Source of the DNA: Ostrinia nubilalis
Lineage: Eukaryota; Arthropoda; Insecta; Lepidoptera; Crambidae
Direction: 5' to 3'
DNA: 64,000 nt
Assembly: GCF_963855985.1 (NCBI RefSeq)
Contig: NC_087098.1
Span: forward strand, 12,482,501-12,546,500
The notes beneath the pieces are model-generated. The model was not told where the DNA came from, ran no database searches, and saw nothing but the letters and a program-made list of their open reading frames with translations. A program made the position numbers and the translations under genes. Within the stretch, counting starts at the first letter, position 1. Every line of letters begins with the position of its first letter. Of this stretch, positions 43,788 to 54,408 are shown in pieces.

Positions 43788-44223
43788 CCGCCTGCGGCTT
43801 CGCCTGCGTGTAATTTTGTCTGTCACATTAAAAATTTAACGCGCGCGTCCCTGTTTAAAGAACCGGGATAAAAACTATCCTATGTCCTTTCCCGGGACTC
43901 AAACTATCTCTATGCCAAATTTAATCAAAATCGGTTCAGTGGTTTAGGTGTGAAAGTAAGACAGACAGACAGACAGAGTTACTTTCGCATCCCAACTAAT
44001 ATTATAAATGCGAAAGTAACTCTGTCTGTCTGTCTGTCTGTTACGCTTTCCCGCTTAAACCTCGCAACCGATTTTGATGAAATTTGGCATAGAGATAGTT
44101 TGAGTCCCGGGAAAGAACATAGGATAGTTTTTATCCCGGTTTTTGAAACAGGGACGCGCGCTATAAAGTTTTTCTGTGACAGACAAAATTCCACGCGGGC
44201 GAAGCCGCGGGCGGAAAGCTAGT
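43788..44223. mobile_element. Head-to-head pair of Lep1-like elements
   Basis: The left copy (43788-about 43990, minus) and right copy (about 44003-44223, plus) are near-mirror images: CTGGCTTTCCGCCTGCGGCT / AGCCGCGGGCGGAAAGCTAG, GTCCCGGGAAAG motifs, and (GACA)n / (GTCT)n runs beside the centre. The whole 436 bp can fold into one long hairpin. The right copy ends CTAGTTTATAATATTAGTAG. The ORFs on both strands here are palindrome artefacts. Confidence 0.8.
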
Positions 44224-44239
44224 TTATAATATTAGTAGG

Positions 44240-44810
44240 TATAGATAATTAACTCAATTAAAGTAAACCCTCTCAACTAAGATAAATCAGTCCAATTTAA
44301 CCCAGATTTATTGCTTCGTGCTACATTTTAGCCACCCAGCTCTCGTTACTGAATACGAAACAATGTTTCATAGCAAATTTTAGGACAACTTTGTGTTTCT
44401 TTTTAGAGCTGTAGGATATCCATCATGCGGGCGGGTGTAGGGAAATACGCCAAATACATTTTGTGTCAAGCAATAAGCGGCTTGATTGATCGGAAAGATT
44501 AATATTTCTTTGAAAGTTACGTCTGAAAAGAATTTTTTATGACACAATGTTATTCATATCGTAAAAAGTTTAGTATAAGGTATATAAATATACGTTTTAT
44601 TGCTTAGGTAATAATATTGTAAGCAGTAAAGAGGTTTACAGATTCTCTCTATAGCAGTTAACCTATGTGCTTATCATGAGTTTACGTTAGGGTTTGACTA
44701 AACCAACGCGTGCAGCCCGCGTATGAGATGGTAGCGATAGCGATACTACTGATCGCCATCGAGCACGTGGTTTTGACCAAGGACATCAAACCAATTTTGA
44801 CTGATTTTTG
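44240..44810. other. Unassigned sequence
   Basis: No gene or full repeat recognised; a stray TCATGAGTTTACGTTAG near 44676 resembles one MITE end. Confidence 0.3.
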
Positions 44811-44922
44811 CAGCCTAACCTAACTTTGACCGTAACCATAACGATAACTGGTGTATTTTTTATGGAGTTTGACAGATTTTTAAACGTTTGTTAAAGTCAA
44901 AGTAAGATGGTACAACCCAGCA
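44811..44922 (+). mobile_element. GGCTGAGTTGCACCA MITE copy, both ends damaged
   Basis: GCAGCCTAACCTAACTTTGA, CCGTAACCATAACGATAACT ... AGTAAGATGGTACAACCCAG. The first about 13 bases and the final CC are lost. Confidence 0.8.
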
Positions 44923-45516
44923 GACTTTGTACTTACGAATGTAATATTCGAAATATAACTTCTGCGAAGCTTACCTGAGGGCAAAATTTAAAGTTTCAGA
45001 CGCAGTTGCCAAGCTAAATGAAAAAAGTTGAATCGCGCTTTAATGTCTACAATCAGACCATTACTGGACCTTGGCTAATTGGTTATTTCATAGTAATAAT
45101 AAAGAATTTGGTCGATAATGTAACTAAGTAGCAAACCAAGTAGATATAGCTAGTACATTTTGTGGCTGAAAACTAAGGATGTAAAGCTAATTCAACTAAC
45201 AACTGATCAACTAAATTAATTTGATACAATTAGCTAGCTGTCAACGCATTGATCATACTACAGTTTTTAAATTAACGATTATATTATAAGAAGATACTAT
45301 TGACCATAGCTCTGCTCTCTCTCTAGTAATACTTATGTTCGTGCATATAATACTCGTATTAACAATTGCCTCCAGTGAGACTCGAACCTGCTAACTGAAC
45401 TACCACCTGCGTACCTACATAGCTTTACCTTTCTAAAGGGTCCACACCTTTTTAGAGACAGTCTCTTAAGATCACGCACTAAATAAATCTATATTTAATT
45501 TTATACTTAAATGCCA
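44923..45516. other. Unassigned sequence
   Basis: No gene. A tRNA-like string on the minus strand near 45365-45405 is too short to be a tRNA. Confidence 0.3.
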
Positions 45517-45691
45517 AAGATCACTAACTCACTCTTCAAGAAAACTCTAAAACTACAAATGGTAGGAGTCTCAAATTTTGCATGGGGTTCCTTTTAGAAC
45601 ATAGGTGTTCACTAAGACGGGATTTTACAAAATTCAACCCTTAAGGGGGTAAAACTGGATCCACGCGTACAAAGTCGCGACGGCCGCTAGT
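45517..45691 (+). mobile_element. Lep1-like element
   Basis: GATCACTAACTCACTCTTCA, GGTAGGAGTCTCAAATTTTG, CATGGGGTTCCTTTTAGAAC, GACGGGATTTTACAAAATTC, AACTGGATCCACGCGTACAA, AGTCGCGACGGCCGCTAGT. One G is missing in the terminal GCGGGCGGC, so the hairpin is weakened. Confidence 0.7.
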
Positions 45692-46323
45692 ATATCATAA
45701 TTGGAATTATAACAAACATTAAATGTAAACAGAGTACTAAGCTTATGTTAAACCCAGTCCATTATTAACATTTTGTTTAATTAACGGTACGAGCTGTTAT
45801 GGTTCAGTATAGAACAATAACCATTATAAGACCGACTAACTCACATAATTACCCATTTGTATGCAAATTAAACTGTAGAGATAATATAAAGGATTGAACT
45901 TCTTAGACGTATTACGGTTGTTTAGACAGTAGCGTGTAAGAGTCGTGACTTAGAACAATTCGGACAAATTATGACTATAACATAGTTGGAATGCAGTAGG
46001 GTATTTACAGTTAGTAATTATTTATTAATGTCCCTGTCCATAAATCTTCGGTAATCAGTATCCATTTAATGTCACATTATTATGAAATTACAGCTTTTGT
46101 ATATTCTTCAGCATGAATTTAGGTCCATTACTAAATACTATTGACACGTCGCAAGTTCGTAACGATCACAACGCCCCATATTAAAATACCTATGTCCTAA
46201 TGTTCATTTCTCTATCAAAAATTATGAAGCTGTTTGGACAAAAAAGTACAACAAACCGATTGTTACTTCGATAGTGAGTGTAGTGGAAGTTATAAATGAA
46301 AAGAGTGGACTGTATTAAAATAA
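45692..46323. other. Unassigned AT-rich sequence
   Basis: No ORF, repeat or RNA gene recognised. Confidence 0.3.
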
Positions 46324-46495
46324 TTGTCTATTCGGTATAAATTTACAATGTTATCGAGACCGTTTTGTGCAAAGTCGTTGAAGAGAGTGCGTCAGGATCG
46401 TCTTCTTAGATGTTCGCTCGCGAACCGAACATTGCTCGTTCGTTCGCCGAACGCTCGCCGCTCCCTCCGGTCACGCCGCCCGCGGGCAATGTCCG
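46324..46495 (+). promoter_or_regulatory. CpG-dense candidate promoter or first exon
   Basis: A TATAAAT at 46337 is followed by a segment that becomes strongly CG-rich (TTCGCTCGCGAACCGAAC, CGTTCGTTCGCCGAACGCTC, CACGCCGCCCGCGGGCAATG), ending at TCC/GTGAGTAG, an acceptable donor. A 66-codon frame reads through (MLSRPFCAKSL..., Arg-rich) but looks compositional. Together these suggest, without proving, a first exon with a core promoter. Confidence 0.25.
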
Positions 46496-48364
46496 TGAGT
46501 AGACACCGATTGTATAAAAATTAATTCAGATTTATTTCTTTAATCATGAACTGAATGCGAGTGGTACCTAATTATGCCATAAATACTAAAAATCGCTAGT
46601 TTTATACAACTTAACCTACTGAGTATATTTTTGTTTGCTTTTATGAAGTAGCCATCAATATTTAGATAAAGGTGATTAATTTTGATCAATCTAAAACAGT
46701 GGCAGCCGTTTTAGCATTTATCTTGAATGGTACAATTTCAATTAACAAAATTATTCGTTTTAAAATTGCGATTTAAACTGCCAATTGATCATATTGAAAA
46801 ATCTAAATCTTCGCACAAATTGTCTGTCTGTTTAGAATTTTCTTTCTTAGATGGAGTAATTTTATATCTGAGATAGGACAGACACTTTATATCAGAAAGA
46901 CAGGTAACTTTTAATAATAAAGGACATTGTCAGAAACCGCCTTAGATTCCTGGGCACAGCAGTAAAGTATCAAAATTAATCTCTTACTTTTTGAATACTT
47001 AAATATTAATTAGATTGTAACGGACACTTGAGGATTAAAAAATGAAATAATAAAAGTATTTTATATGTATTCCATAATACTATGACGACATCCGGACATT
47101 TTAGGGCGTGGCCTGCTCCATATCCTATGAAGTTCCATAATTTGTGTCGATAAAATCTATGTAAAATCGGCACAAGGCAATGCCGTACTTCATTGTTAGG
47201 AATCCATGTAATAGTGATGTTGACTGCGGTCATCATAGACAATAAGATACCGATCTTGTAAATAAAATAAATCGTCCAAATTGCTACAGTATGACTAGAT
47301 TTTAATTAAAAGTTAAAAATATATTGCACGATACTACAAGAAGCTATCTAATGTGTCCAACTGGTCGAAGGTCATGAATAAAATAAAAAGAATTGTGATC
47401 ATAACACTGATATAGACAATGACAACAATATGGGATCATCTTTAATATATCTGTTACAGTTTCAAAATTCGATGAAAAATCCAATGCCGCTTAAAGTGAG
47501 AGAAATGTCTAAAGTTCTAATAGAATTGAAAGTTTTATTCGCTCAAAATGCTTATAACAATAATTGGTAATACATTTCAAATATTAAGTACCTTTATAAT
47601 GTATCTATAGAACCAAAATGATATCCTCTCAGCTTGGAAAGGGAAAACCCAGGATTGGGGGAGCGCTCCAGGCAATTTTTAGAACATTTCATAGGTGGTA
47701 GTAAATAATAATTATTTTATTATTAAAATTGAATATTTTGATATTGATAAAATTGAATATATCTTTCGATTCAAATACCGAATATTTTTCAATCGATAAT
47801 AATTATCGAGAATTTTAATAATATTCAATTAAAAGTTGTTCAATCCCTAGTCATGCATAGACTAAGACGGTAACCATGGAGATAGTTAGTTTTGTAAGTC
47901 ACGTGTTAAATGTCAAGAGTGGAAAGTAAACATAGGATTCATGTTATTTATTTACGTGCAAAATGTAAGTAAGTAAATCATAAAAGTGGAACGCCGAGCT
48001 ATTTCCAAAACCCGTCCAATATTATAATACAATTTGGCTGCGACAACTACAATACAGAACATCTCCCAAATCGATGTGCATAAAATAATATAATACAATA
48101 CTAGTAAGTAAGAGGTTATGATAACAATATTGCTATCAATAAGTTTATAGAATTGGTCCGCCAGGAATAATTGTTCTTACATAAAGATTTGTGTCATTTA
48201 GAACCTAGAAAGTATTATTTCGGCACTGTTGATCTAACGGCGAACAATGTATGGAGAACGAACATTGTCCTTTTAATAACTAAATAAAAAACATTGTCGA
48301 GTTACACTACTTTTGTTTTTGTAAATGGAGAAAACCTTACCGACTTCATCTTTCAATGTAGGTT
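46496..48364. other. Unassigned AT-rich sequence
   Basis: A 78-codon minus-strand frame at 47006-47242 shows no motif. 47700-47850 is extremely AT-rich, with scattered ATTGAATATT / AATATTCAATT inverted motifs. No other feature. Confidence 0.3.
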
Positions 48365-48560
48365 GGGGAGACCGAGGAAACTTGCAACAGAAGTGGGTTG
48401 TAACAAAGTCAATTTCTTTGAACCTTAGGCTATTTATCGCGCTAATTCGTTGTTCTTTCGATTATCTACAGTTTTTCCACAAATAAATTGTAAGCTTCGC
48501 TAACTTTTAATAGGCACAGAGATGTCGGCTTTGTGCGTTACAACTCTCCTCGGTCTCCCC
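48365..48560. mobile_element. TIR element, GGGGAGACCGAGGA ends
   Basis: GGGGAGACCGAGGA (48365-48378) and TCCTCGGTCTCCCC (48547-48560) are a perfect 14-bp inverted pair. Next to them, TTGCAAC and GTTACAA-like bases extend the match weakly. The 196 bp have no ORF. The duplication is not clear. Confidence 0.6.
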
Positions 48561-49446
48561 TACAAGTCTTTCATATTGATTAGCATAATTATCTGCTAAA
48601 ATATCAATAATTTAAAATAACCTGTAATTAAAATTACAAGGTATCTTTCATACAGTGATCAATGACTGATCATGCGTGTGCAATTTAAATAACATCGCTT
48701 ATCGCGAGATCTTCAAACAATAAAACTTTTTAATGCTCATAATCGCCTCAGAACCCAATGTTTAACAAGCGGATATTCAAAGCTAAACAAGTTCGAACGC
48801 GTCATCAATCATGCGTCAGATTGACGGATGGCGTCAACATGACGGTAATGAAATTTTACGCCCGCATCGCCTGCATTTGTTACAGTAATTACATCTTTAG
48901 TGGACGGCTGTTGGTTTTTTATTTGGTTTTATTACAATAGACAAAAATGTGGTACGGAATAGGTTTGCTGTCAATATTTTTTTCTGTGTGATTAATAGTG
49001 GTTACGTAATGTGTGTATGTAATCGTATGTGTAGTTTTTAATGGAAGTCTGAGCCCTCACAGATGAAAAGTCGACGTTATATCAAGCGCTGTGGGATCTT
49101 ACTAGTAGTTATAAGAGACTAGAATGAGACCACCAGAGTGGTATAATACGAGTATATCAAAAGTTTTCAACCAGTACAAAGTCCTTAATAATTTCTGAAG
49201 ACACTTTAGGTACCTACTCTAAATATCTTTAAACGAATTTGACAAGAGACCTTCTTGTAACATTTGAAGCCATTGTATAGAGACCTAAGTGCCCTGTTAA
49301 GATGTTTTTGATCGTGTCTTTCAGCGCGTCAAGGATTCACTAGAGACTTGAGTCTCTACATAGCTACTCAGCGCCCCATTCTGAAGCAATACGCAAGGAT
49401 TTTCACAGAATTGGTCCAATTTGATAAACTCACTTATCCATCTTCT
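48561..49446. other. Unassigned sequence
   Basis: A 60-codon frame at 48758-48940 (+) has no motif. No repeats recognised. Confidence 0.3.
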
Positions 49447-49668
49447 AAAAATATAATAACTCAAAGGTGACTGACTGACTGACTGACATAGTCATCTATC
49501 AACGCACAGCCCAAACCACTGGACGTACTTATCCGGCTGAAATTTGGCATGCAGGTAGATAGATGTTATGACGTAGCAATCCGCTAAGAAAGGATTTTAC
49601 GAAACTCCACCCCTAAGAAGATAAAACGGGCTCCACGCGTACCTACGAAGTCTCGGGCGGTCGCTAGT
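49447..49668 (+). mobile_element. Lep1-like element
   Basis: AATATAATAACTCAAAGGTG, (GACT)n, CCACTGGACGTACTTATCCG, GCTGAAATTTGGCATGCAGG, GATTTTACGAAACTCCACCC, then GGCTCCACGCGTACCTACGA, AGTCTCGGGCGGTCGCTAGT. Relative to sister copies it carries a 4-bp CTAC insertion inside the GCGTACGAAG motif. Confidence 0.75.
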
Positions 49669-51756
49669 TTATAATAAAAAGTTCCATGCTTTCCCAGCCT
49701 CTTCTAGATTATTTTTACCATGAAGTCTTTAGTTGGCGATCGTCCATTTAAATACACTTAACCAAGCTTAGGCACTCACAGAGTTTTATTGCCTCCCAAT
49801 TTCGCCTCCGCTTAGCTCCCAACACATGCAAAGGTGCCAATACTATTATTATTCAATTTCGCTGATAGCATGCATTGTGTTTTGCGGAATCATAAAGTGC
49901 ACTATCAGTTTCCAAGCGAATTGTTCGCGCCTTGTAAATTGCAAGTGCAGTGATGCATTCCGAATGGAGGGTGCAGTTCACACAAAAGGCTGTATTTAGA
50001 ATTTTTCGACTCAAAAGTGGCGTTGAATTTTATGGCTACGAATGGAACGGTGGTTCTATTGGTAGAAAGTTAAAAGTTGGAGATGAAAAATCAAAGAATC
50101 GAGACTCTTAAATAACTAAATAGGTACACTAACATACAATAGTTCTACGCTATAACGAAATTCTAGCTATTAAAAAAAAGAACGAGCAGATAATTCGGAT
50201 TTGTTAAGCTCAGACGGAACCTAAATAACCTTTGATAAAAATCATCTCATTCAAGATTTTGCATGTTTTAGCCCACATCTTGCAAATTCATCAGCCGCAA
50301 ACTAAACAAAACAACAATAATCTTCGCCGTGAGTGACGGGCGTAACGCAAATGCAAGTATCAATATCATTTAGCGGACCTCACGGCGTCCAATCCTTTGC
50401 ATTAAACAAAAAACAAACGCAATTAAGTGTCAAAACTTCCCGACCTCGTCATCCGCAAGAAATATTGGAACACCCGCAGCTAATAAGACATGTATTAACG
50501 GCCTTAAAGACGGCATAGCACGGGAGCAACAAAAAATGACATCGAGATGTGGTTACGAATAAAGAGGAACCGCTGTCACAGCTCGAAATGCCAGATATCC
50601 AAAAAACAATTTTACACCTTCAATCCATCAACTAAATGCCAATCCTAAATCCACCTTTCTTTCTTCCTTTATAATAAGGACTGTGAGAAATTTAAAACGG
50701 TTTACCGACAAGCAAAGTGTTTGTAAACTCGACCCGTCTTTTCGACGTCTTTAGGTGTAAATTATTCAAACGCAGCTCATCCAACGATGCTCGGTTGATT
50801 CTACTTTTTACCGTAAGCCTGTCTTTAGACATAAACGGTGGAATTATTTAGAGAATCGGGATCAGGAATTAAACCGCAGGACGTCACTGCTGAATGCTGA
50901 TTATGACCCAGATCAAGAATTTGAGAACGGAATGGAAGTTGTTTTTGGATCTAAAGTGCGTTTGAGTGGAGTGGAAGCGAAAACTTAAATTAAATTAACT
51001 AATAATAATTTTGGATAGGTAGGTATAGTACTCCATTAGCTTATTAGGTACTAAATTAAGTAGGTTTTAGTAAGTACGTATAGTCTTAAAGATATGAAAA
51101 ATAAGAGAGATGAGTCCCATATAGTAGGTACATCAGTCAGATTATAAAACCGCATAATTCTAAAACATACAAAATGGTCTCATTTCAATTTCATTCAAAT
51201 TTATGACTTGGTTTATCGATTTGTTTGGATTTCTATTTCAGTACCCTAATGTCCCTAATAGCTAATTTCAGTGTAATCATCAACTATTATGGTGGAATCC
51301 TAAATGTTTGGAGCAATTACGCCTAACAATTACCTGGATATAGACCTGAATATCAGTATTATCTTTGTACTACAATGTCTATGTACAATGAAATGAATAA
51401 TTTTTTAAGTCATTGAAGTTTTCAAACAATTTTCTTGTGATAATATTCATTGTTTCTGTATCATTTTTTTTGTTTGTATCCACATACCAAAAAAATTTAG
51501 TAATAAAAAAATTTGTTTCATTCAGGTGCTTATCAGGTGCTTATCAAAAACGAGGAAGGCCTTTATAAAATAACACATCAATAAACAGTATAAAACCCAT
51601 GACCGTGACGGCGAGTTACCAGGCGCTCATACCCCAGAGGAGCTCCAAAACAGACGGCCATGTCAGTACGGAAACGTGACCGCGCGGCCAGCTATTAGGC
51701 ACTTGTCCCACCAACGAGAAAGCAACTAAGTACAGTATCAACGATTTTATAATAAC
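49669..51756. other. Unassigned sequence, partly GC-balanced
   Basis: 50280-50540 and 50700-50960 are more GC-balanced and repeat-free, with one 61-codon frame at 50333-50518 (+) lacking motifs. 51600-51720 (CCGTGACGGCGAGTTACCAG, CGTGACCGCGCGGCCAGC, TAGGCACTTGTCCCACC) looks like an old repeat fragment of unknown type. Confidence 0.3.
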
Positions 51757-52150
51757 ACTAGCTTTCCGCCCGCGGCTTCAATTTTTCGATTTTTTGTATA
51801 ACCTATCACTCAGCAATAATGTGGCTTTCTGTTGGTGAAAGAATTTTTAAAATCGGTTCAGTAGATCCCGAGATTACCCCTTACAATTTAACAAATATAC
51901 AAACACACAAACTTTACCTATCTACACTAATATTATAAAGAGGAAAACTTTGTTTGTTTGTTTGTTTGTTTGTTTGTTTGTTTGTTTGTTTAGTTGTAAT
52001 GGATAGGCTCAAAAACTACTGGACCGATTTTAAAAATTCTTTCACCATTCGAAAGCTACATAACTCACGAGTAACATAGGCTAAATTTTATTTTGGAAAA
52101 CAATAGGGTCCCGTAAAATATTTGGGATTTTCATAAGACGTGGAAAAGCG
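51757..52150. mobile_element. Head-to-head Lep1-like elements around (TTTG)n
   Basis: Left part (51757-about 51905, minus) starts ACTAGCTTTCCGCCCGCGGC and contains GAAAGAATTTTTAAAATCGG, TTCAGTAG. Right part (about 51925-52150, plus) starts CTAATATTATAAAGAGGAAA, has (TTTG)n at 51948-51990, then CAAAAACTACTGGACCGATT, TTAAAAATTCTTTCACCATT. The two parts are inverted relatives; the right one lacks its terminal hairpin. Confidence 0.65.
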
Positions 52151-52682
52151 CCATCTATCGTCATTGCTTAAAATCTTCTTGCGCCTGACAAAAATTTTTG
52201 AGGTACGTAAATATTCATGAAGGCAAAGCTGTCAAACGCCATCTATCGACATCATTAGTAAATTAGTAACTAAATATTACATGTACTATGAATAGCGCTG
52301 TTCGTAAATAATATTGAAAATTTAATAAATAAAGATATTTTATGTAATTGAACCATTCACTGTATGTACCTATTTGAATCATTCACTGTGTTTAAACGAG
52401 CAGGTCAAAGTGTTAATTAGTGACTTTTTACAAACTTCTTTGCAAATTCTTACTATGTGCCGCCATCTACCGAGATGAATATTAGGGTACGGTTCAGCGG
52501 CGGACAAATGGGATGGGCGCGTGGGCGATTGTAGTTAAATAGGATAAGAATTACTTCGTTTTTATTTTCTGTATGTAATTTGTTAATTTTTTGGTAGGGT
52601 CTTTATTTTAATTACTTAGGTTGGTATGTACTTACTTATTTGATTTTAATGATAATTACTATAGGTACGTATAATTTTAGTA
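52151..52682. other. Unassigned, scattered repeat remnants
   Basis: CGCCATCTATCG appears at about 52150 and 52242, and CGCCATCTACCG at about 52462, suggesting decayed repeats. No gene. Confidence 0.3.
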
Positions 52683-52779
52683 GAAAGAAAGGTAATTGAA
52701 TGACTAAGTGACTCACTCACTCATCACGAAGTCTCAGAAACTACAAGTCTCAAAAGAGTTCTCATAGGGGTTAATTAAT

Positions 52780-53187
52780 GGTCTATTCTACCTGGCTTTG
52801 ACCACCAAGATGATCAAAGTGGACTCCAGTTAAATTGTTTTTTTAGTGTTCTTTGATCACCTATAAATAAATCATACCTCTGAATTGTCACATACATGTC
52901 CAATTTGTTTATTGCGGTTTTTAGAAAATATCAAAAATGTTACAAAACAAAATAATATGTAGTACAACAATTGGACATGTGACTATTCAGAGGAGGTGTG
53001 ATTTGTTTGTAGATGATCAAAGGACACTAAAATAATAATTTAACTAGAGTCCACTTGGCTCACCCAGGTCATCGTATCCGTGGGTGATCAAAGGCACAGA
53101 ATAAATTCAAAGGACACTAAATTGTCGCTGTAAGTCCACTTTGATCACCTGGCTGATCAAAGCCAGGTGTTCAAAGTGGAATACACC
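52780..53187. mobile_element. Foldback DNA element inside the Lep1-like copy
   Basis: GGTCTATTCTACCTGGCTTT, GATGATCAAAGTGGACTCCA at the left are mirrored at the right by AGTCCACTTTGATCACCTGG and CAAAGTGGAATACACC. TCAAAGGACACTAAA and TTAGTGTTCTTTGATCACCT also pair, as do ATTGTCACATACATGTCCAA and AATTGGACATGTGACTATTC. No ORF. Borders are accurate to a few bases. Confidence 0.7.
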
Positions 53188-53368
53188 TCCTTTTAGAACG
53201 TAGGTAGGTAGTCACTAAGACGAAATTTTGCAAAATTCAACCCTTATGGGAGTTAAAAAGGGGGTTGGAAGTCTGTATTGCAGTCCTCGGTTTTTAAAGT
53301 AAGAGACTTGAAAGTTAAAATGTATGCTCACTATGATCTCTAGATATTGTGGAGGTGTACATATACTG

Positions 53369-54188
53369 TTCGGTACACTGTGGTACTGTGTACACATCGG
53401 TTTGCCGACGATATTGTGGTCATGGTAGAATCGTTGGAAGATCTTGGAACAATGCTCGAAGACTTTAATCGATTTTCCCAACAGGTAGGCCTGAGGATGA
53501 ACATGGACAAAACGAAGCTTATGTCGAATGTCCATGTTGCGCCCTACCCAGTTTCAGTTGGGAGCTCAATTCTCGAGATTGTCGACAAGTAGGTATGTCT
53601 ACCTCGGACAAACGATCCAGCTAGGTAGGTCCAATTTCGAGAAGGAGGTCAATCGTCGAATCCAACTCGGCTGGGCAGCGTTCGGAAAACTACGCAACAT
53701 CTTTTCGTCCAAAATACCTCAATGCCTGAAGACTAGAGTGTATAACCAATGTGTGTTACCAGTGATAACTTATGGCTCGGAAACGTGGCCTCTCACTATA
53801 GACCTTATACAGAAGCTCAGTTGCACAGCGTGCTATGGAGAGGGCTATGCTTGGTGTTTCTTTGCGAGATCGAATCAGAAATGAGGAGATCCGTAAACGA
53901 ACCAAAGTCGCTGACATAGCCCAACGGATTAGCAAGCTGAAGTGGCAATGGGCAGGGCACATAGTACGCAGAACTGATGGCCGATGGGGCAGAATGGTTC
54001 TGGAATGGAGGCCGCGTACTGGAAAACGTAGCGTGGGACTTCCACCTACAAGGTGGACCGACGACATCGTAAAGGTAGTAGGGAAGCGCTGGAGCAGGCC
54101 GCTTCCAATCGATCAACATGGAAAGCATTGGGGGAGGCCTATGTTCAGCAGTGGACGTCCTATGGCTGAAATGGTGGTGGTGGTGGTG
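53369..54188 (+). pseudogene. RTE-clade LINE reverse transcriptase, 3' part, frameshifted
   Basis: A 5'-truncated LINE copy starting just before the RT catalytic box FADD (codons at 53401-53412). Frame 1 (53401-53589): FADDIVVMVESLEDL, LRMNMDKTKLM. Frame 2 (about 53594-53820): YVYLGQTI, RRIQLGWAAFGKLR, VITYGSETWPL. Frame 3 (53835-54180): DRIRNEEIRKRT, WQWAGHIVRR, RWTDDIVKV, HWGRPMFSSGRPMAEM. The RT palm and endonuclease upstream are absent. A 4-nt TAGG insertion at about 53590 and a second small indel near 53825 break the frame. It ends in (TGG)n. The 12-bp duplication GTACATATACTG (53357-53368 and 54189-54200) flanks it exactly. Confidence 0.9.
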
Positions 54189-54408
54189 GTACATATACTG
54201 AAAATGTATCATTAGAAATCAACCACGGGGGCTAAGGAGATAAAAGGAGGGTTGGAAGTTTATATTATGAAAGTCCTATGTGTTTAAAGTAAGAGAGTTG
54301 AAATTTAATATGTATGCGCTATAGATGCTAAGAGCGGATTTTACGAAACTCCACCCCTAATGGAGTAAAACGAGGTCCACGCGTACGAAGTCGCGGGCGG
54401 CCGCTAGT

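Larger units (their letters stand above)
52683..54408 (+). mobile_element. Lep1-like element split by two insertions
   Basis: The element continues across three pieces: 52683-about 52776 (ACTCACTCACTCATCACGAA, GTCTCAGAAACTACAAGTCT, CATAGGGGTT), about 53188-53368 (CCTTTTAGAACGTAGG, AAAATTCAACCCTTATGGG) and 54189-54408 (CGGATTTTACGAAACTCCAC, GGTCCACGCGTACGAAGTCG, GGCGGCCGCTAGT). In unbroken sisters (45517-45691) GGGGTT and CCTTTTAGAAC are adjacent, which marks the first insertion point. The second is marked by a 12-bp duplication. Confidence 0.75.

Noticed and set aside
43950..44222. Overlapping 90- and 71-codon frames on opposite strands
   Set aside because: They lie in a head-to-head repeat pair with (GACA)n/(GTCT)n runs; mirror-image frames are expected.
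45363..45405. tRNA-like string on the minus strand (GGTAGTTCAGTTAGCAGGTTCGAGTCTC)
   Set aside because: A- and B-box-like motifs are only a few bases apart; the whole anticodon arm is missing, so it cannot be a tRNA.
52142..52470. CGCCATCTATCG repeats as a transcription-factor array
   Set aside because: The same string also occurs near 3.1 kb in repeat-like DNA, so repeat remnants are the simpler explanation.
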